From Kryptolebias marmoratus (lineage: Eukaryota; Chordata; Actinopteri; Cyprinodontiformes; Rivulidae), in NCBI RefSeq assembly GCF_001649575.2, contig NC_051433.1:11234588-11298587 (forward strand): a stretch of DNA of 64,000 nucleotides, written 5' to 3'. The first letter of the stretch is position 1, and each line of letters begins with the position of its first letter. Under the pieces are notes generated by a model, which ran no database searches, was not told the origin of the DNA, and saw only the letters and a program-made list of their open reading frames with translations. This document shows, piece by piece, positions 58,986 to 64,000 of this stretch. The position numbers and the translations under genes are program-made.

Positions 58986-59168
58986 GCAAGTCATCAATAT
59001 ATGTGACTCAATCATGATCCAAAGTAGCACCTTCCTGAATGTGGGTGTAATGAATCTAAATCAGCCAGTTATGTTTACCGTCTTTTGTTTCCTTCTAATT
59101 ACGGGAAGGATAATGTGCCGAGCGTGTGACAGTGTTACTTATTGTCGTCGTTTTGTGGTCACCGACAG
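58986..59168 (+). other. intron w17 (183 bp, GC-AG)
   Basis: The 5' splice site is GAG|GCAAGT, otherwise perfect consensus as expected for GC-AG introns recognised by U1. The acceptor is ggtcaccgacag. The nearby GT at 58990 would shift the frame, so it is not the main donor. Confidence 0.9.
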
Positions 59169-59230
59169 AGGTACATCGACAAAGCCATGAGGACGTACAC
59201 ATGGACGCCTGTGGAGGGAACAGACTACAG
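59169..59230 (+). CDS. cacna2d2: cacna2d2 exon w18 (Cache region)
   Basis: A 62-nt, phase 0-2 exon reading [20 protein letters not shown] plus AG of a Ser codon. It matches mammalian RYIDEVTRNYTWVPI..TNYS. The donor is gtaggt. Confidence 0.95.
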
Positions 59231-61718
59231 GTAGGTTTGAAAACAAGCATTCATTTTGCAGAACTAAACCTATAATAAAGTTCACCTTTTTTTTTGTTTA
59301 AATGTATCCATTTCATATTATATAAAATGTGCAGATCACAGCTGCCACATGTCGCACAAGTTTAACAGACTAAACCATCACTGATAGACATTTTGTTGAT
59401 TTCACTTTCTTAATTCTTATTATAAAATGAATGTGAAATAACCAAATTTAGCTGTTCTCCTCCATGGAAAATCGAACACAAATAAATGTATTATTTTATT
59501 TAGCATTTGATTTTGAAATGTAACCTTTTATTCAGCCAACATTTACAGCAAAATGACTTTCTTTCTAACTCGGTTTGTCTATCAGTCCATCTGGTTTGTG
59601 GGTTTCTTTTTATTTTTCCATTTGTGGGTGTCTGTCTTAGTCTTAGTAGAGTCCAAAGGAGCCTTTCTTTGCAAAGCGCCAATAAAGTCCTCTCTAAAGG
59701 ACATTGCATTTTATTTAAGATGTTGAATACAATATTGTTGTGATCTGCAAGAGCCAACCTCTAAACACTAACAAGATACTTGTTCAATATACCGAAAGAG
59801 GTTTGGTTGCTTCTAACACTAAAGACATAAAATGGTTAAGCACTGACTTAAATACCTGCAAAGTTATCAATAATTCATTTAAAGAGAGACATTTACCCAA
59901 TTCTGCACTATTCTGTAGATCTCAGTCTCTTGAGATGCTTTCTCAATACTTTAACTTTGGTTTAACTTTCTATGTTCGGATTCTTTTTTTGTTTTAATTA
60001 TAAGTGTTGTCTCTAGTTGTTGCAGGGAGATGTGTTTGGTTTTTTTAGTTTATTTCTTTTTCCTCTGGTGTCTTGTATTTCTCACTCATAATCTCTACAT
60101 TTTGAAGCACAAACATGCACACAAGTCTTTGTAGGAAAGAGCAGAGTTCTTCTTTTCGCCACTGAATAATTCATCTTTTGCCGTTAAGGAGTCCCACAAA
60201 TATGAGGATCCAATGACATTTAAGTCGTTTTTGAAAAGATAAACAACTTTATGAGCTGTACAATGGATTCCAATTTAGATTGTGCTTGCAGTTTTGTATT
60301 TTTGCTCATTTAACGTGATGGTTGTCTAAAATAGTGGTTTGCAGTCTACAAAATCCTTTAAGGGGGTGCTAGAGATTAAAATGGGGTGCACAAGGGTTTA
60401 CTCAGCACAAAAGTTAAAATTGAATTTGCAAATGTAAAAAGTAGAACCCGTTTGCTGGATTATCAAAAGTCTGTGCGAGGATGAAGAACATCAGACGCTG
60501 CTGTTGCACACAGAGGTACGTTTGTTGTCACATGGGCGAGGGCTTTTGCGTTTGATGGAATTCCAGGTGGAAAAATAAGTCTTGAGACTGCACAGTTCTG
60601 TACAAACAGCTGACTGATGTTTCCAATTAAAACATCACAACTCACAGACACGTCCTCTCTCAGTTATGAGACCGGCTTGCAGATGCAGGTTCTTGAATCA
60701 AACATCGTGCGAGCCAAGACCGCTCTCCGTGTGTCTACAGGTGTACGAAAAGAAGAACAAGCAGGGAGTCATAACAAAGTCTGTCGATGTACAATCTGCT
60801 GGCACAGTGCTCTGAATCCAGCCCTCCAGTAAATGAAACAATATGCATTCCTTGAAAAAAAATCATCTCAAAGTTTCAACCAACAATCTCGCAAGATCTG
60901 TTAGCGTTCAAAGTGCTGAGAAGGACTCTCAGCTACTACCACAGCAACTAAAACTAAGTTAAAACCGTTTTTGTTTTTGCTAAGATTGATTTGTTGCTGC
61001 AGCCATCTTGAATTAGGTTGACTCCAAAAGGTAATCATTTTAGGTGCATATCCTTTGATTAATTCCTGAGAGTTTTATTAAAATCTATTAAGTAGTTTAC
61101 AATATGTTTTGCTAACAGACAGACAGAGGCAATTACAGAATCATCTACCACTATTAAGGAGGTGATAATAAACATGTTTCAGTAGGTCATGTACAGTTTA
61201 CAGATTATGATGCATACTTTTTAAAAGTGATAAGTGTAATACTTTGACATTTTGAGTCTCAATGGAGGTGATATATCTCAGCTGTGATGATGAGCTCACT
61301 TAAAGCTCATCGTCATCTCTGTCAAATATTTTAAAGAGAAAGTGTACAAAAGTTTTTATATCATTAAAAGGCACCCTGCTACACCCAGACAGGCCAAAAT
61401 GTATAATTTCCAGTTCTCATAATCACAGAAATCACTCCTGACATTTTACTTCTGAACAAATGATTGGCAGCTTAATGGGCTTTTTTTTCTTATGGAGGGA
61501 AGTTTAGTAATTGTTCTGGAAAGGGTTCTAAATAAAGTTTTTTTGGAGAATGTTCTTACAGTGTGTGTGTGCATGCATATGTGTGTGGTGATGAGAAAGG
61601 AATAAGATTTTAATTTCCAAGGATAAAATTTGGGATTTGGGGTGTTTGTGTGTACATACGTTTAATATTTGACGTGATTTACTGTTCCTGATTTTCTGCG
61701 TCTGCCTGATTACCTCAG
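59231..61718 (+). other. intron w18 (2.5 kb)
   Basis: A phase 2 intron with donor gtaggt and acceptor tgattacctcag. It contains a partial, inverted copy of repeat family R (60860-61165). The rest is AT-rich without recognisable genes. Confidence 0.85.
60860..61165 (-). repeat. interspersed repeat family R, copy 4 (partial, inverted)
   Basis: Shares with copy 1, in the same orientation: gactctcagctactacc, catcttgaat, gactccaaaag and gttttgctaacagacagaca. It has only one of the two internal units. It ends in attaaggaggtgataataa, close to the short palindromic end seen in such elements. Confidence 0.55.
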
Positions 61719-61795
61719 TCTAGGGTTGGTACTGCCCACTTATAGTGAGAACCATATCAAGGCCAACCTAAGTGACCAGATCCTTCAGGTGCAGT
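61719..61795 (+). CDS. cacna2d2: cacna2d2 exon w19 (last certain exon)
   Basis: A 77-nt, phase 2-1 exon reading SLGLVLPTYSENHIKANLSD then QILQVQ and the first base of the next codon. It matches SLGLVLPPYS...ANLSDQILQVK of alpha-2/delta-2, and NLS is a sequon. I ended it at T|gtaagt (61795) rather than at the earlier gtgcag, because gtaagt is a better donor and the T fits the Tyr or Leu that follows in mammalian isoforms. Confidence 0.93.
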
Positions 61796-62931
61796 GTAAG
61801 TACACTGGGGAATACCCAGCATCCTTCACTCTCTCTGTCTGTCCTCCTCTTTTCTTCTCTCTCTATATCTAATATGACCTTACACTCCGATTCAGTCATT
61901 TATCGTGGGTTTCCGACATCATCATATGGAGTCTCCAAGGGGATTCGTCTGCCCTGCCCCCCCTTCAGCTCCCCTTTCCCCCCTTCTCTATGCTCTCTGA
62001 TAGGCAGGATCATTCGGTTCCCGAGCCCCTTCGACTCCTCCTCTGCCCCTGCTCCCTCCTGTCTTCATGCTGTGCTGTAAAATGGTGATGTTTTTTCTTC
62101 ACACTGGCTGAAGAAAAAAATAACTGAACTGACAGAAAGGTGAAAGCTGTGGTTTTTACTGTCTCTCAGGTGAAAATAATGGTGACCTTTGTGCTATTAT
62201 TTTTTTACTTTTTATTTTTTTTGTTGTTTTTTGCCAAATGCTCTCGCCTCTTCTCCACCAAGTAATGATTCTGAAGCGTCTGTGTTCAAAGTATTCTGAA
62301 AATAACCGTGAAAATATGCATGCTTTTCACTCCTTCTGATGGGTTTTATGATTTTTTCTGTTATTTGTGTGATTTTATTTCATTTTTTTTATGTTAGACT
62401 GTGTGAGATGTTTATCAGCTTTGGAATCATTCAATTGATAAACTCCCACATGGCCTGGAATACCGGCTTGTCAATTGTGGGAGTTTGGGTTTTTGTGGAT
62501 CTGAATGGGGACACATGTTGTCTCTTTCATTCTTCCTTTGTCCAGACCCTGATACTCCTGTGTTTTTCTGGTGCATTTGATTTCTTATTTTAATTTTTTA
62601 ATTTTTAATGTTTTTGTTCTGTCGTCTTTTTTTTTGTTTTTTTTTTAATTATTGGTTTTGTTGTTACTGTGTTTCTTTTCCTGGATCATCCAGGTTTTCT
62701 TTTTTCTTCTGTTGTTTTTCTGTTTCTTTGTTTGGTCTTGCAAAAAAAAAAAAGTTTGCTCTTCATTTTTTTTCTTCTCTTGTCTTTGACTTTAATTGGT
62801 TTCTTTCTTTCAAGAAAACAATATTTTTATTCAAACAGTAATTGAATAAAATATTGTCTGTGATTCCCCCCCTTCCCACCCGATCCCCTGTTTCTTTTCT
62901 TGCTCTCTCCTTCTCTGATGGATCCACACAG
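61796..62931 (+). other. intron after w19 (pyrimidine-rich)
   Basis: C/T-rich at 61820-62070, very T-rich at 62185-62830 with many poly-T runs, then C/T-rich again to the acceptor cacacag. Open frames here are composition artefacts rich in Phe, Leu, Ser and Pro. Confidence 0.75.
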
Positions 62932-63260
62932 TGCTATACACCAAGGGCAAGTATACTCCATATTGGTCCACATTCCCTACCTTTACTTCCTTTTCCCTAT
63001 CGCTTCCTCCTCCTTCCCTCACCTTTTGTCCTAAACCTCCTCCTGCTGCCTTCCCCTCTCCTACCCTCACCTGTCCCAGCCTGCTTGCCTTTGTTCCTGC
63101 CCGCCATGCCTTCAGGATTTCCTCTTTCCTTTTTATCCCCTCTTCTTCCTACTTTAATCCCTTCTCTCTTACTTCTCTTTCACCCTCTTGCTAAAGCTCA
63201 GATCCCACATCTCTCACGACAATTCTCTCAGTCCTCGACCTCACCCTGCCTCCCTCCCTC
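62855..63260 (+). repeat. pyrimidine-rich tract
   Basis: About 400 bases are dominated by C and T on the + strand (cctcctcctt, ccctctcc). This gives a spurious 190-residue open frame. It surrounds the candidate microexon. Confidence 0.7.
62932..62946 (+). CDS. cacna2d2: candidate cassette microexon (15 nt)
   Basis: Fifteen bases, phase 1-1, between a pyrimidine-rich acceptor (gatccacacag) and a GC donor (agg|gcaagt). Joined to w19 it would read QVQ-LLYTK, with the last base G opening the next codon. Mammalian alpha-2/delta-2 has two forms here, QVK-Y-FEF and QVK-LPISKLKD-FEF. A T|TG...G|AC cassette in this place fits the second form in phase and position, but only the first Leu and a Lys match. 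An alternative GT donor at 62951 gives 19 nt and breaks the frame. Tentative. Confidence 0.4.
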
Positions 63261-64000
63261 ATATCTGCTGCTCCAGGAACAAACAAACAAACAAAACAAA
63301 ACAAAAAAAAAAACAAGTACAACCACCACAGATTACAGAAATTTGTGTTTTATGTTCAAACTTGTCTTTTGTTCCCCCACATCAGTCCCCTTTTCTTCTG
63401 TAGAAAGTCTTTAAAGAGTTGTTCTCTCTGTGCCTCCGTTCCTTCCACCTCACCATAATTTCCTCCTCCTTTCTTTTCTCTTTCACTTTCTTGTCTCTAT
63501 CTGTCTTCTTCCTACAGTGTCACTAGTGTATGACTGATTTGCACACTAGTTAGTTTTATTTTAATCCCTTTTTAGTGTGTAGCTACAAGAGCGGACTGAG
63601 CAATATATAAAGTAACAAAATGATGTTTTTTTGTAATATAGGATAGTATACACACACTGTTTTTGTGTTACAGCTCAGATATTACAATATATCAATATTT
63701 ATAGATAGGGATGCACCAATTGCTTAGCAGGTGATAGAAATCTGATTGTTGGCACTCAAAAATCTCACCCTTTTTCAGTCTTTGAATGCACCATAGCCAA
63801 GTGTTTCATTTGCACTAAACAATATATCTTTGTTGTGCAAGTTTTTACTAAATAAAGAAGATTTAGTTACTTCTCGTATACATGAGGCGTTTGAATAGAA
63901 GCCCTTTTCACAAAACAGTTCCACAAATTGGTCGCAAAGATGAGCTCTTCTTTAAGGTGCCTCTCACTGTTCACAATCCCCAGTTTTTGAGGATGCAACG
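62947..64000 (+). other. intronic sequence to window end
   Basis: Contains the pyrimidine tract, an A-rich (CAAA)n/poly-A run at 63278-63315 and AT-rich sequence. The exon expected next in the family (FEFLLPSSFE...) is not found, so it should lie beyond 64000. A 'tagggatgcaccaattg' phrase at 63706-63722 resembles a common teleost repeat end but is too short to call. Confidence 0.6.

Noticed and set aside
61792..61797. Donor at CAG|gtgcag for exon w19
   Set aside because: A weaker site than T|gtaagt five bases on (the donor GTs are at 61790 and 61796), and it would lose the conserved Val-Gln/Lys after ILQ.
62842..63414. 190-residue open frame, + strand
   Set aside because: It runs through the C/T-rich tract and is composed mainly of Pro, Ser, Leu and Phe; no domain, and composition explains it.
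63706..63722. tagggatgcaccaattg, like a teleost transposon end
   Set aside because: Too short and without a partner inverted repeat in the window.
63984..64000. Possible start of the next exon after cccag (tttttgagg)
   Set aside because: With T from w19 it would read FFEDAT; only the FE resembles YFEFLLPS, the pyrimidine tract is weak and only 17 bases are visible. Sequence beyond 64000 would decide.

Overview
The window is vertebrate, most likely teleost fish, chromosomal DNA. It is AT-rich, with long introns, GT-AG splice sites and fish-type retroelement tails and SINEs. It is occupied by one gene on the + strand: the middle part of a voltage-gated calcium channel alpha-2/delta-2 subunit gene (cacna2d2). 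Nineteen coding exons can be placed with consistent splice phases, from 1403 to 61795. They total 1582 coding bases with no frame break (527 codons plus one base). Neither end of the gene is present: signal peptide and early exons lie 5' of the window, and the second half of Cache, the delta peptide and the C-terminal anchor lie 3' of it. Whether this is the teleost 'a' or 'b' paralogue, and which species it is, cannot be decided from the sequence.

Layout. 1-21414: three N-terminal (VWA_N) exons separated by very long introns (about 15 kb and 4.5 kb). 21415-34124: a 12.7 kb intron. 34125-34506: two exons carrying the WQVFGSATG segment and the RRR motif of the ligand pocket. 34507-45085: a 10.6 kb intron holding two large copies of one interspersed repeat. 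45086-50014: five exons encoding the von Willebrand A domain with its MIDAS site (DVSGS). 53146-57233: two exons leaving the VWA domain. 57749-59230: a compact cluster of six exons encoding Cache-domain sequence, with introns of about 100-500 bp, including one GC-AG intron and two short introns that stay open in frame. 61719-61795: the last certain exon, ending at the region that is alternatively spliced in mammalian alpha-2/delta genes. A candidate 15-nt cassette microexon follows at 62932-62946.

The intronic sequence holds a frame-broken Tc1/mariner transposase relic, a tRNA-derived SINE, two LINE/SINE 3' tails, four copies of an unclassified repeat with an internal duplication, a (CA)n microsatellite, and long purine- or pyrimidine-biased tracts. 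I found no second protein gene, tRNA, rRNA or CRISPR array, and no undescribed system. The points most worth a second look concern splicing: the GC-AG intron, the open 3n introns, the microexon, a NAGNAG acceptor and a possible poison exon.
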